Position numbers and translations under genes: made by a program | Notes under the pieces: generated by a model | The model's database searches: none | Seen by the model: only the letters and a program-made list of their open reading frames with translations | What the model was told of the DNA's origin: nothing | Source: Hafnia alvei | Lineage (GTDB): Bacteria > Pseudomonadota > Gammaproteobacteria > Enterobacterales > Enterobacteriaceae | DNA length: 64,000 nt | Direction of reading: 5' to 3' | Assembly: GCF_034424155.1 (NCBI RefSeq) | Contig: NZ_CP139992.1 | Location: 2,868,012-2,932,011, forward strand | Shown here: one piece after another, positions 47,796 through 56,845 of the stretch | Position numbering within the stretch: the stretch's first letter is position 1 | How the letters are laid out: every line of letters begins with the position of its first letter

Positions 47796-48686
47796 TCACT
47801 TCTGAAATGGATAGCCCTTTTGGATAATTTCCATCATCTCTTGGGTATAAGGCGTGACGGGCGTTTTCACCAGCGCGGGGAAAAACACCATGGGGGAAGG
47901 AAAAACTTCTACAACATAGCTATGACTGAGTTTGCTGGCATCCACCTCTGACGCCGGCAGCAGCGTCGCCGCGGCAAGTCCAGACTCGATCCAATCTAGA
48001 ATCGCCTCCGGCTGGGTAATATGCATAATCACATGGGGATGCTTACCGCCTTTATGAAAGTGATCCAATAAAATCTCATCGGTTCCGGCATCTTTAGCGC
48101 GATGCAATAAAACCAGAGGAAACTGGCTTAGCGCGAGATAGGGAAAGGGCGAAACAGGCGCTTCGGCTAACAGCTTGTGAGATATCACGGCCACAACGGG
48201 GATCGGAGGAAACGTGATGCAGTCAAATCCCTCAAATTTTCTCGGTTTTTGAATCAGCGCAACATCAATTAACCCCTCATTCAAATGCGATTCCAGATAG
48301 CTCGAATCGAGCACTGAAATATGTAATTCAGCATCGGGATTACGTCGATGTAGTTCCAAGAGCAGCGGCTTAAAATAGCGCTGAAATAGATGCGTGAGCC
48401 CCACTTTTAAAACTTTGGTTTCACGATTCGAGAGAAGTTTGGTTTCCCGCGCCGTATCTTCTATCTGGCGTAAAATATCGCAGGCTTTGCGATAAAGATA
48501 ATAGCCGGCCTCGGTTGTTTCTAGACGATTACCATTGCGTACAAATAACGGAGCGTTGAGCTCATCTTCCAGCTCTTGGATCCTTTTACTCAACGGCGGT
48601 TGAGCCATATTCAGCGCCCTTGCTGCTTGGCTAATCGATCCCTGCTCCACCACCTTACAAAAGTATTTCAGCCTTTTCAGATCCAC
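47796..48686 (-). CDS. LysR-type regulator divergent from the UbiD-like gene
   Basis: A 296-residue LysR-family regulator. Helix-turn-helix at residues 18-37 (SISQAARALNMAQPPLSKRI), then a type-2 periplasmic-binding effector domain. It is divergent from the decarboxylase gene with a 198-bp shared upstream region, the usual layout for a regulator and its target. The inducer is unknown, plausibly an aromatic acid. Confidence 0.9.
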   Translation of the reverse strand: MDLKRLKYFCKVVEQGSISQAARALNMAQPPLSKRIQELEDELNAPLFVRNGNRLETTEAGYYLYRKACDILRQIEDTARETKLLSNRETKVLKVGLTHLFQRYFKPLLLELHRRNPDAELHISVLDSSYLESHLNEGLIDVALIQKPRKFEGFDCITFPPIPVVAVISHKLLAEAPVSPFPYLALSQFPLVLLHRAKDAGTDEILLDHFHKGGKHPHVIMHITQPEAILDWIESGLAAATLLPASEVDASKLSHSYVVEVFPSPMVFFPALVKTPVTPYTQEMMEIIQKGYPFQK

Positions 48687-48884
48687 TTACGCGCTTCCCT
48701 TTATCATTTTCACCCCACAAGTTTCGCACCGTAAAGCCACACTGACTAATACTCCGCGGCAATATTTCACGGCAAGAATAGAGAGTATCGGTATAGCCAC
48801 TATGATCGAAACGGTATTGGTCTTGAAATTCAATTAAGAATATATCTATTCCTAACCAACGCCCTCTTATCTCAAGGCAGAATA

Positions 48885-50384
48885 ATGGACAATACACCGA
48901 ATAATAAAATCAAAAACCCCATTCATGATTTACGCTCCGCGCTGGCTTTTTTAGCCGCACAGCCCGGCGAATTAGTCTCTACCGATGTTGAAGTCGATCC
49001 GTGCGCTGAACTATCCGGCGTGTATCGCTACGTAGGCGCAGGTGGAACCTGCCTGCGCCCAACGCGTAAAAATGGCCCTGCCATGGTGTTCAACAAAATT
49101 AAAGGATTCAACGATATTAGTGTCGCCATTGGTTTGAATGGTTCACGCAGCCGCGTAGGACATTTTCTCAACTGCGAACCTAAAAATCTGGGACATCTGC
49201 TGAGAAACTCGGTGAAAAATGCCGTTGCGCCTGTGACGGTAGGCGCGGATAAGGCGCTGTGCCAACAGGTGATCCACTTCGCCGACGATGCGGATTTTGA
49301 CCTGCGCAAACTGCTGCCCGCGCCGACCAACACCGAAGAAGACGCCGGTCCGTATATCACTATGGGGCTGTGCTACGCCTCCGATCCCGACACTCATGAA
49401 TCTGATATCACCATCCATCGCCTGTGCGTGCAAAGTCGTGACGAACTTTCTATGTGGCTCACGCCCGGACGTCACATCGATGCCTTCCGCATGAAGGCTG
49501 AAGCGCAGGGAAAACCATTACCGATTTCAATCAGCATTGGGGTCGATCCCGCAATTGAGATCGCGGCCTGCTTTGAACCCCCTACCACGCCGTTGGGTTT
49601 TGACGAACTGAGTATTGCGGGCGCCTTGCGCGGCCACGCCGTTGAAATGGCGCAGTGCAAAACCATCAATGAAAAAGCCATTGCTCACGCCGAGATCGTG
49701 ATTGAAGGCGAACTCTTGCCCAATGTACGGCTGCGCGAAGATCAAAATACCAATACCGGCAAGGCAATGCCTGAATTCCCCGGCTATACCGGCGCGGCCA
49801 AAGACGCGCTGCCGGTCATTAAAGTCAAGGCCGTAACCCATCGCACCAACCCAATCTGGCGTACCACCATTGGGCCGGGAGAAGAGCATGTAAACATGGC
49901 AGGTATACCCACCGAAGCCAGCATTTTAGATATGGTTGAGCGCGCCATGCCGGGCAAACTTCTCAACGTCTTTGCCCATTCTGCGGGCGGGGGAAAGTTA
50001 CTGGCGGTGATGCAGTTTAAGAAAAGCGCCGCCGTAGACGAAGGTCGCCAGCGGCAAGCCGCGTTGCTGGCTTTCGCTGCCTTCTCTGAGTTGAAGCACG
50101 TTATTCTCGTCGATGAAGATGTCGATATTTTCGACAGCGACGACGTGATGTGGGCAATGCAGACCCGTTATCAAGGCGATGTGGATACGATTTTCATTCC
50201 CGGCGTTCGCTGCCATCCGCTCGATCCTTCACAGATGCCAGACTACAGCCCCTCCATTTTGCAAGAAGGGATGTCATGTAAGACCATTTTTGACTGTACG
50301 GTTCCGTTCCATTTGAAAGCCCACTTCGAGCGTTCTCGTTTCAAAGAGGTGGATGTGAAACGCTTCCTGCCTGATTTTAAATAA
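48885..50384 (+). CDS. UbiD-family aromatic acid decarboxylase (gallate/LpdC-like)
   Basis: Prenylated-FMN dependent non-oxidative decarboxylase, 499 residues. Segments DVEVDPCAELSGVYRYVGAGGT, LLPAPTNTEEDAGPYIT, PISISIGVDPAIEIAACFEPPTTP, GKAMPEFPGYTGAA and GPGEEHVNMAGIPTEASIL closely follow LpdC-type gallate decarboxylase. The catalytic Glu-Arg-Glu region is recognisable (DEDVDIFDSDDV follows it). Neither a UbiX/BsdB flavin prenyltransferase nor BsdD is next to it, so prFMN would come from elsewhere. The substrate is probably a hydroxybenzoate or gallate, by similarity. Confidence 0.88.
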   Translation: MDNTPNNKIKNPIHDLRSALAFLAAQPGELVSTDVEVDPCAELSGVYRYVGAGGTCLRPTRKNGPAMVFNKIKGFNDISVAIGLNGSRSRVGHFLNCEPKNLGHLLRNSVKNAVAPVTVGADKALCQQVIHFADDADFDLRKLLPAPTNTEEDAGPYITMGLCYASDPDTHESDITIHRLCVQSRDELSMWLTPGRHIDAFRMKAEAQGKPLPISISIGVDPAIEIAACFEPPTTPLGFDELSIAGALRGHAVEMAQCKTINEKAIAHAEIVIEGELLPNVRLREDQNTNTGKAMPEFPGYTGAAKDALPVIKVKAVTHRTNPIWRTTIGPGEEHVNMAGIPTEASILDMVERAMPGKLLNVFAHSAGGGKLLAVMQFKKSAAVDEGRQRQAALLAFAAFSELKHVILVDEDVDIFDSDDVMWAMQTRYQGDVDTIFIPGVRCHPLDPSQMPDYSPSILQEGMSCKTIFDCTVPFHLKAHFERSRFKEVDVKRFLPDFK

Positions 50385-50761
50385 AAAAACCGTTACCTCA
50401 CGATCACGCTGTTCAAGAAGGCTAAAACCTGTTGAACAGCGTCCCCCATGCATTCAGAAAATCCGTCAGCGTTAATCACCGACGTTAATGGCGTTAATAT
50501 AGTGCATTCGGCTCCACCGCCCTCTTCAATCTACATCACATTCCTACGACAATTTTTTAAACGCTACAACCTCGCATGCATCAATGTTTTTGAAGGTAAA
50601 AAATATCCTTCGAAGCACTTCACACTTATCCCCCGCGGTCATAGAGGGACTTCTGTTAATACAAAATATTCGTTGCTACGCAGTAAATCATTTCGCTGTA
50701 ACCCCCTCGTCCCCTACATATACTCGACCTATCAACCAACGCTGAAATAAGGAAGTTGAAG
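50385..50761. other. Intergenic region with hairpin before the carbamoyl-compound cluster
   Basis: 377 bases. ACGCTGTTCAA (50406-50416) and TTGAACAGCGT (50432-50442) form a perfect 11-bp stem with a 15-base loop, but with C after it rather than T, so not a standard terminator. A 100-codon frame (50448-50750) has no ribosome binding site and no protein-like pattern; I reject it. The region probably holds the promoter of the downstream operon. Confidence 0.45.
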
Positions 50762-51430
50762 ATGACAACACATCAGTTCCACGCAGAACCTTTTGCATTG
50801 CCGTTTAATCCTGCCACTACGGCACTGCTCATGATTGATATGCAGCGCGATTTTGTTGAGCCTAGCGGCTTCGGCGAAGCATTAGGCAACGATGTTTCTT
50901 TAGTTCGCTGCGCTATTGAACCCTGCCAGCGCGTTCTAGAAGCGGCTCGCGCTCAAGGTTTATTCGTTATTCACACTCGTGAAGGCCATCGCAACGATCT
51001 CAGCGATTGTCCACCAGCCAAACTGACTCGTGGTGGAAAAACATTTATTGGTACTGCCGGTCCAATGGGGCGAATTTTAGTTCGTGGCGAAGCGGGTCAC
51101 GACATCATCCCCGAGCTATATCCGATCGACGGTGAGCCGGTTATTGATAAACCGGGTAAAGGTGCCTTTTACCAAACCGATCTCCATCTGGTTTTACAGA
51201 ATCACGGGATAAAAACGCTGATTGTGTGCGGCGTGACTACCGAGGTTTGTGTGACAACTACGGTGCGTGAAGCCAACGATCGCGGCTATGAATGCATTAT
51301 TCCGCAAGACTGTGTGGGCTCCTATTTCCCAGAGTTTCAAAAATACGCCTTGGAGATGATCAAGGCTCAAGGCGCTATCTTTGGTTGGGTCAGCGATGCC
51401 AATGCCATCGTCGACGGTTTGCAACGTTAA
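50762..51430 (+). CDS. Isochorismatase-family amidohydrolase, biuret-hydrolase-like
   Basis: Cysteine hydrolase of 222 residues from ATG 50762 (GGAAG upstream). The triad is Asp26 (MIDMQRDF), Lys130 (VIDKPGKGAF) and Cys163 (VTTEVCVTTTVREANDRGYEC). Gln203 (KAQGAIFG) corresponds to the Gln reported as important for biuret in BiuH, and HTREGHRNDL and ELYPIDGE are shared with BiuH as I remember it. It opens a cluster of carbamoyl-transfer genes. Candidate activity: hydrolysis of biuret or a related ureido compound. Ureidoacrylate or N-carbamoylsarcosine amidase remain alternatives. Confidence 0.82.
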   Translation: MTTHQFHAEPFALPFNPATTALLMIDMQRDFVEPSGFGEALGNDVSLVRCAIEPCQRVLEAARAQGLFVIHTREGHRNDLSDCPPAKLTRGGKTFIGTAGPMGRILVRGEAGHDIIPELYPIDGEPVIDKPGKGAFYQTDLHLVLQNHGIKTLIVCGVTTEVCVTTTVREANDRGYECIIPQDCVGSYFPEFQKYALEMIKAQGAIFGWVSDANAIVDGLQR

Positions 51431-51453
51431 GTTAAGCAAACAGGAGCAGAGTG

Positions 51454-52359
51454 ATGTTGACGCACACTTTCACAGCTGACGTCTTAAAAACCGTGTCCAT
51501 CGGCTATCTCGCTGCTGAATTTATAAAAAGCGCAAACGCACAGTCATACCCGTTACAGATTCACAGCCGTTTTCAACACGCGGTGAATCTTAAACGCAGC
51601 GACGGTTATCTACTCACTCTGCTCAGTGCTAGCCACTACGCCAACCTTGCCGACGCCATACGACTGAACCTACCGGCTTCATGGGACTGGCGAGAAAAAA
51701 CCATCGGTGGCGAGGAGATTTGGATGAAAAATGAGGTGCTGCACGGTGCGGGATGGTCTATCTCTAGCAAAGGCGCACGGTGCTGGCAGCCAGACAGAGC
51801 AACAGCGCACGCGCATGAGTCTCTAGTAAGCGACGCACAGCACTACTACGCCATTCTTTTGCATGCACTAACTCTGTTTTGCACCACCCATCGTATTAGA
51901 AGCGAATTGTCATTATTTCCTCGTGCGGATTCAGGGCAAAAACAGCCCGAGATTTCACTGAACTCCAATGCCGCTATTCTGGATCAGCAAATCGCGCAGC
52001 TCATTGGTTTTGGACGAGGCCTGACCCCTGATGGTGATGATTATTTACTTGGTTACATCGCGGCACTGTGGCGCTGGAGATATACCCAAAAGGTGGCTGA
52101 ACATTTCACATTGCTATGTCACGGCTTAACGAATCAATTATCCCGAACCAACGACATTAGCGCTCACTACCTAAAACGCGCGGTGCAAGGGCATTTCTCC
52201 GAACCGATATGTGAGCTAATCCAAGCGCTAGCAACCAAGAAAAACGACGTAGAGGTTAATTCAGCCGCGCTAGCCGTTATGCAGTTTGGCGCTTCATCAG
52301 GCGCAGATTGTTTAGCCGGTTTCTTGCATGGCTTACGTGCGCTAAAAGCCACGCAGTAA
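51454..52359 (+). CDS. DUF2877 protein, oxamate transcarbamylase subunit AllH-like (YlbF)
   Basis: A 301-residue protein from ATG 51454 (CAGGAG upstream; a GTG one codon earlier is possible). GFGRGLTPDGDDYLLGYIAALW (about 186-207) and the late SSGADCLAGFLHGL are the DUF2877 hallmarks shared with E. coli YlbF. In E. coli, YlbF, FdrA and YlbE act together in oxamate transcarbamylase of anaerobic allantoin use. Here it precedes fdrA-like and DUF1116 genes, the same partner set. Confidence 0.85.
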   Translation: MLTHTFTADVLKTVSIGYLAAEFIKSANAQSYPLQIHSRFQHAVNLKRSDGYLLTLLSASHYANLADAIRLNLPASWDWREKTIGGEEIWMKNEVLHGAGWSISSKGARCWQPDRATAHAHESLVSDAQHYYAILLHALTLFCTTHRIRSELSLFPRADSGQKQPEISLNSNAAILDQQIAQLIGFGRGLTPDGDDYLLGYIAALWRWRYTQKVAEHFTLLCHGLTNQLSRTNDISAHYLKRAVQGHFSEPICELIQALATKKNDVEVNSAALAVMQFGASSGADCLAGFLHGLRALKATQ

Positions 52360-52432
52360 TTCCATTCATTGTATTTATCCATGCCGAACCTTTATTCGGT
52401 AGGGAATCTCTTACCCAAAATGAGAGCCAAAT

Positions 52433-53979
52433 ATGTATAAAGTTTTCAAGAACAGGTATCAAGACTCAGTCTCTCTGATGCAGATTTCCGCTCAAATCAG
52501 CAAGCTCGCAGGCATAACGCAAGCCTCGGTGGTAATGGGAACGGATAATAATCTCATCCAGCTACAAGACGCCGGTTTTCCCGATCACATTAAAGCCAGC
52601 CCCAACGATTTAATTATCGCCGTGATGGGCGAAACCGAGGCCTGCAATCAGGCGTTGGAAATAGCTGACCAACGGCTAAACAGCAAGCCAGAAGAGAGCG
52701 GCAACGCGGGTCTACAGACTATCGCCGTAACCAGCCTACAGATGGCTCAAGAACAAAATCCATCCGCCAATTTGGCGCTCATTTCAGTGCCCGGTGATTA
52801 TGCCGCTGCCGAGGCAATGAAATCCCTACAGCTAGGCATGAACGTTATGCTCTTTAGCGACAACGTTAGCCTGCAACAGGAAAAACAGATCAAACAACGG
52901 GCGCAAGAAAAACACCTGCTCGTGATGGGCCCTGATTGTGGAACCGCCATCATCAACGGCATACCCCTTGGCTTTGCCAATGTGGTGCAACAAGGATCTA
53001 TCGGGGTCATCGGTGCTTCGGGAACAGGACTGCAAGAAGTCACTTGTCGAATCGATCAGCTCGGCGCTGGCGTATCTCAAGCGATTGGGACTGGCGGCCA
53101 CGATCTGCACGAAGAGATCGGTGGCATTTCTATGCTCTTTGCACTGAACGCCCTCGCTCAGGACAACAATACCCAAACCATCGTGCTGATATCTAAACCG
53201 CCTGCCCGCAGCGTTGCGGAAAAAATTCTGCAACGGGCACAAACGTGTGGCAAACCCGTCGTCGTGATTTTTTTAGGCGCAAACCCAGATGAGATAACAC
53301 GTTTCGGAGTGCACAGTGCTGAAACGCTGGCAGATGCAGCCGATATTGCTGTGGCGCTCTCAGAGGGCAAAAGCAGAACAAGTTCTCATCTAACGCTCTC
53401 TCAGTCACACATCGATCTGCTTGAGCAGCATGCTCACTCCCTCTCGTGCGCCAATACATTCGCGGGATATTTGCCGGAGGGACCTTTTGTTATGAAAGCC
53501 AGCTGCTATGCCAGCAGCAGGGCTTTTTTGCCAACTCAAATACGCCGGTACACGGTAATCAAAAGCTAAACGATATTAGGCAAAGCAGTACCCACACGCT
53601 CATTGATATGGGGGACGATGATTTCACTCGTGGTCGGCCGCATCCGATGATTGACCCCACGCAGCGTAATCAACGAATTCAAGCCGAACTCAACGATCCT
53701 ACCTGCGCCGTCGTGCTGTTTGATCTGGTGTTAGGGTATGGCGCAGCCATGGATCCCGCGCAAGATCTGATCGATATCCTTAACCGCAGAGATCCGAAAA
53801 ACACCCCCATTCTGATCGCTCATATCTGTGGCACGGAAGCCGATCCTCAAATTCGTTCACATCAGATTAATGCCCTACGCCAGTGCGGCGTACTCGTCGC
53901 TGAGTGCAATGCCCAAGCTGCGATTTGGGCTAGCCAGATTGCACTCATTCAAGCTGCAAAAAGTGGAGCAACACAATGA
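52433..53979 (+). pseudogene. fdrA: FdrA/AllF-like transcarbamylase subunit, frameshifted
   Basis: The first part reads in one frame from ATG 52433 (GVIGASGTGLQEVTCRIDQLGAG, GTGGHDLHEEIGG) and would stop at 53569 after an alien tail. The family sequence continues one base back in frame from about 53437-53446 (VRQYIRGIFAGGTFCYES) to the stop at 53979 (TCAVVLFDLVLGYGAAMDP). The total length of 1547 bases fits the loss of one base near TCCCTCTC. A restored protein would have about 515 residues, near the family size. The last four bases overlap the next gene start. No slippery heptamer is present, so programmed shifting is unlikely; the cause is mutation or assembly error. Confidence 0.85.
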
Positions 53980-55400
53980 ACTCACTCTTTTCTCAACCGC
54001 TGACCGTCGTGAATGCTGGTTTAAACGGCTTTGCCGACAATATTAAGCAAGCAAACGGCTCGGTTATTCCACTCGTTTGGCAGCCACCCGTGGAGGGCAA
54101 TATCGCTGCGGGTCTATCCCTCGCCGAATTGCTTAACCACCCTCTAGTAGAACAGGCCAATGAAATTGCCTTTACCCGCTATCTCGCGGCGCAGCCAGTA
54201 TTAGTGGACGTATTAATTGCAGCGGAAGCGATTCCCGCCTTGCAACTGCGTAAAACGATTTTGCACTCAGGCCCGCCCATTGCTTGGGAGAAAATGTGTG
54301 GTCCCGTACAAGGCGCTATTCTCGGTGCCGTTTTGTATGAAGGCTGGGCATCCGATATTGCGGCCGCAGAGCGGCTAATCGTTGCCGGTGAAATCAAGCT
54401 TGAACCTTGCCACCATCATCAAGCCGTTGGGCCAATGGCGGGGATCATCAGCCCTTCAATGCCGCTTTGGGTTATTGAGAACACAACAAACGGGCAGCGT
54501 GCGTTTAGCAATTTTAATGAAGGGCTAGGCAAAGTTCTCCGCTTTGGAGCAAACAACGATGAAGTTCTACAGCGACTACGCTGGATGCAGCAAGAGCTAG
54601 GTCCAGCGCTGAAAGCCGCCGTGCAAAAAATAGGTGGATTAGAACTCAAACCGCTCATGGCACAGGCCTTACATATGGGTGACGAAGTGCACAACCGAAA
54701 TGCGGCGGCGACCGGTTTGCTCATCAAACGCATGCTACCGGCGTTATTGGAGTGCGAGTTGCCTCTGCCTCAGATACAACGGTGCGTTGCCTTTATCACT
54801 GGCAACGATCATTTCTTCCTCAATCTATCAATGGCAGCCTGTAAATCCATGATGGATGCCGCGGCCAATGTGCCATTCAGCTCAATGGTAACGGTGATGG
54901 CGCGTAACGGTGTGAATTTCGGCATTCGGCTTTCCGGCACCGGCGACATCTGGTTCCAAGCGCCTGCAAACCCAGTAGAAGGCTTATTCTTCCCTGGCTA
55001 TGGCGTTGACGATGCCGCAGCCGATCTGGGTGACAGCGCCATTACTGAAACGGCGGGCGTCGGCGGCTTTGCCATGGCCTCTTCTCCGGCGATAGTCAAA
55101 TTCGTGGGAGGGACTCCTGAAGATGCCACCCACAACAGTCGCAGAATGCAAAAGATTACGCTGGGCTCAAATCCCGCATTCACCTTGCCTGCTCTGAACT
55201 TTTCACCCACCGCCGCGGGTATCGACGCACGCAAAGTCGCTGACCGAGGGATTTTGCCCGTAATCAACACGGGAATTGCACATCGTCTGGCGGGGATCGG
55301 GCAAATTGGTGCGGGGATCACCACCGCCCCCATGTCTTGTTTTGCTGATGCACTTCTCGCCCTAGCCCAAGAATTACCGCACGGAGCCCATCATGAATAA
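53976..55400 (+). CDS. DUF1116 protein, oxamate transcarbamylase subunit AllG-like (YlbE)
   Basis: A 474-residue DUF1116 protein. ATG overlaps the fdrA stop (ATGA) and its end overlaps the carbamate kinase start by 8 bases. Segments include GPPIAWEKMCGPVQGAILGAVLYEGWA, EPCHHHQAVGPMAGIISPSMP, ALHMGDEVHNRNAAATGLL and FGIRLSGTGDIWF, as in YlbE. It appears intact. Acts with FdrA and DUF2877 partners in phosphorolytic transfer of a carbamoyl group to phosphate, by analogy with E. coli. Confidence 0.87.
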   Translation: MNSLFSQPLTVVNAGLNGFADNIKQANGSVIPLVWQPPVEGNIAAGLSLAELLNHPLVEQANEIAFTRYLAAQPVLVDVLIAAEAIPALQLRKTILHSGPPIAWEKMCGPVQGAILGAVLYEGWASDIAAAERLIVAGEIKLEPCHHHQAVGPMAGIISPSMPLWVIENTTNGQRAFSNFNEGLGKVLRFGANNDEVLQRLRWMQQELGPALKAAVQKIGGLELKPLMAQALHMGDEVHNRNAAATGLLIKRMLPALLECELPLPQIQRCVAFITGNDHFFLNLSMAACKSMMDAAANVPFSSMVTVMARNGVNFGIRLSGTGDIWFQAPANPVEGLFFPGYGVDDAAADLGDSAITETAGVGGFAMASSPAIVKFVGGTPEDATHNSRRMQKITLGSNPAFTLPALNFSPTAAGIDARKVADRGILPVINTGIAHRLAGIGQIGAGITTAPMSCFADALLALAQELPHGAHHE

Positions 55401-56352
55401 GCATCTTGCCGTCGTCGCTGTGGGCGGAAATGCGCTGATTGCGCATGAAGAAAAGAACAGTATTCCAGACCAATATCGTGCCGTAGAGCAAAGCGTTATC
55501 TCTATCGTTGACATGATTGAAGCAGGTTGGGATGTCGTACTCACCCACGGCAATGGGCCACAGGTCGGCTTTATTTTACGCCGTTCGGAGCTTGCCGCGA
55601 GCGAGGTTGCCCCAGTACCGCTCGATTATGCCGTGGGAGATACTCAAGGTGCGATTGGCTATATGTTCCAAAAAGCATTGCATAACCAGTTAGCCATCCG
55701 CGGTATCAACAAACCCGTTGTCGCTATCGTGACACAAACCTTAGTCGACGCCAGCGATCCGGCATTTAACGCCCCCAGTAAACCCGTTGGCGCATTTCTC
55801 GACCATGCCACCGCTCTCCAGCGTCAACACACTTTAGGTTGGACGATTGCCGAAGATGCGGGCCGCGGCTGGCGGCGAACGGTGGCATCCCCCTTACCGA
55901 AGGAAATCGTTGAGCTTGCCACGATCAAAAATTTGCTCGCTCAGGGCTGCATCGTGATTGCCTGTGGCGGTGGCGGAATTCCTGTTATACGCGATGCGAA
56001 TCAACAAATTAGCGGCATTGAAGCCGTGATTGATAAAGACCTCGCTTCGGCGCTGCTCGCAGAACAGCTAGCAGCCGATCTGTTATTGATCCCCACCGGC
56101 GTAGATCAGGTGGCCATTAACTTTGGCACACCAAACCAGCGTTGGCTGAATGAGCTTGACCTCGAGTAGGCCGAACAGCTCATCGCTCAGGGCCAATTTG
56201 GAGCAGGCAGCATGCAGCCAAAAGTTGAAGCCATTACACAATTCATTCGCCAAAGCGCGGTGCGCGGTAAAACCGCACGCGGATTAATTACCCGCCCAGA
56301 GTCAATTAAATTGGCGTTGCAACACCAAACAGGCACATGGATAACGCGTTAG
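55393..56352 (+). pseudogene. Carbamate kinase (AllK/ArcC-like) interrupted by an in-frame TAG
   Basis: Would convert carbamoyl phosphate and ADP to ATP, ammonia and CO2. From ATG 55393 the frame has AVVAVGGNALI, LTHGNGPQVGFILRR, IACGGGGIPVI and IEAVIDKDLASALLAEQL, then stops at TAG 56167-56169 (codon 259). The same frame continues to 56352 with AEQLIAQGQFGAGSMQPKVEA, the expected conserved C-terminal motif, giving 320 codons in all. The stop removes about 60 residues including this nucleotide/phosphate-site motif, so the product is probably inactive. A sequencing error or natural amber suppression is the alternative. Confidence 0.85.
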
Positions 56353-56402
56353 CCATACCCGAACGGGCTCAAGCGGGCTCGAAAAACAAAAAGGATTAAA
56401 TC

Positions 56403-56792
56403 ATGACACCAATTTTACTGGCCGTTAACGGCACCCTAATGCGCGGCTTAGAGCTGAACCCTAACATGACAAACGTCGGTGGCATTTTCGTGCGCGAAGA
56501 CAACACTGAGGCACACTACCGCTTATGGAGCATCAACGATCGTCACCCTGGCATGATCCGGGTACAAACCGGTGGAGCCCACATCGCGCTAGAAATCTGG
56601 CAACTACCACCAGCATCCTTTGCGCAGTTACTCAGCAGTGAGCCTGCGGGATTGAGCATCGGCAAAATAAAGCTACAGGACGGTAGCGAGGTCTTAGGCG
56701 TACTGGCTGAACCTTGGCTAGTGGAAGGCCAAAAAGAGATAACCGAAACCGGTAGCTGGCGGCGATATACCGGACATCATCACACTGTCTAA
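56403..56792 (+). CDS. Stand-alone allophanate hydrolase C-terminal-domain protein
   Basis: A 129-residue protein with AAGGA 9 bases before ATG. LLAVNGTLMRGLELNPNM, YRLWSINDRHPGMIRVQTGGAHIALEIWQLPP, IGKIKLQDGSEVLG and TGSWRRYTGHH follow the C-terminal domain of allophanate hydrolase (AtzF/DUR1,2). In the yeast enzyme that domain is reported to decarboxylate N-carboxycarbamate. No amidase domain is attached or nearby. Its place after carbamate kinase ties the cluster to allophanate-like chemistry. Confidence 0.8.
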   Translation: MTPILLAVNGTLMRGLELNPNMTNVGGIFVREDNTEAHYRLWSINDRHPGMIRVQTGGAHIALEIWQLPPASFAQLLSSEPAGLSIGKIKLQDGSEVLGVLAEPWLVEGQKEITETGSWRRYTGHHHTV

Positions 56793-56845
56793 CTTTTTAT
56801 CCTGTTAGGCGTTGTCACGATACTTACGATCAAAAGGAATGCGGT

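Noticed and set aside
50448-50750. 100-codon frame after the UbiD-like gene
   Set aside because: Overlaps the hairpin region, lacks a ribosome binding site and any recognisable fold pattern.
53430-53450. Programmed -1 frameshift in fdrA
   Set aside because: No slippery heptamer or downstream pseudoknot seen; a one-base loss explains the data more simply.
56167-56169. Pyrrolysine or other recoding at the TAG in carbamate kinase
   Set aside because: Enterobacteria have no known pyrrolysine system and no recoding signal is visible; a nonsense mutation is simpler.
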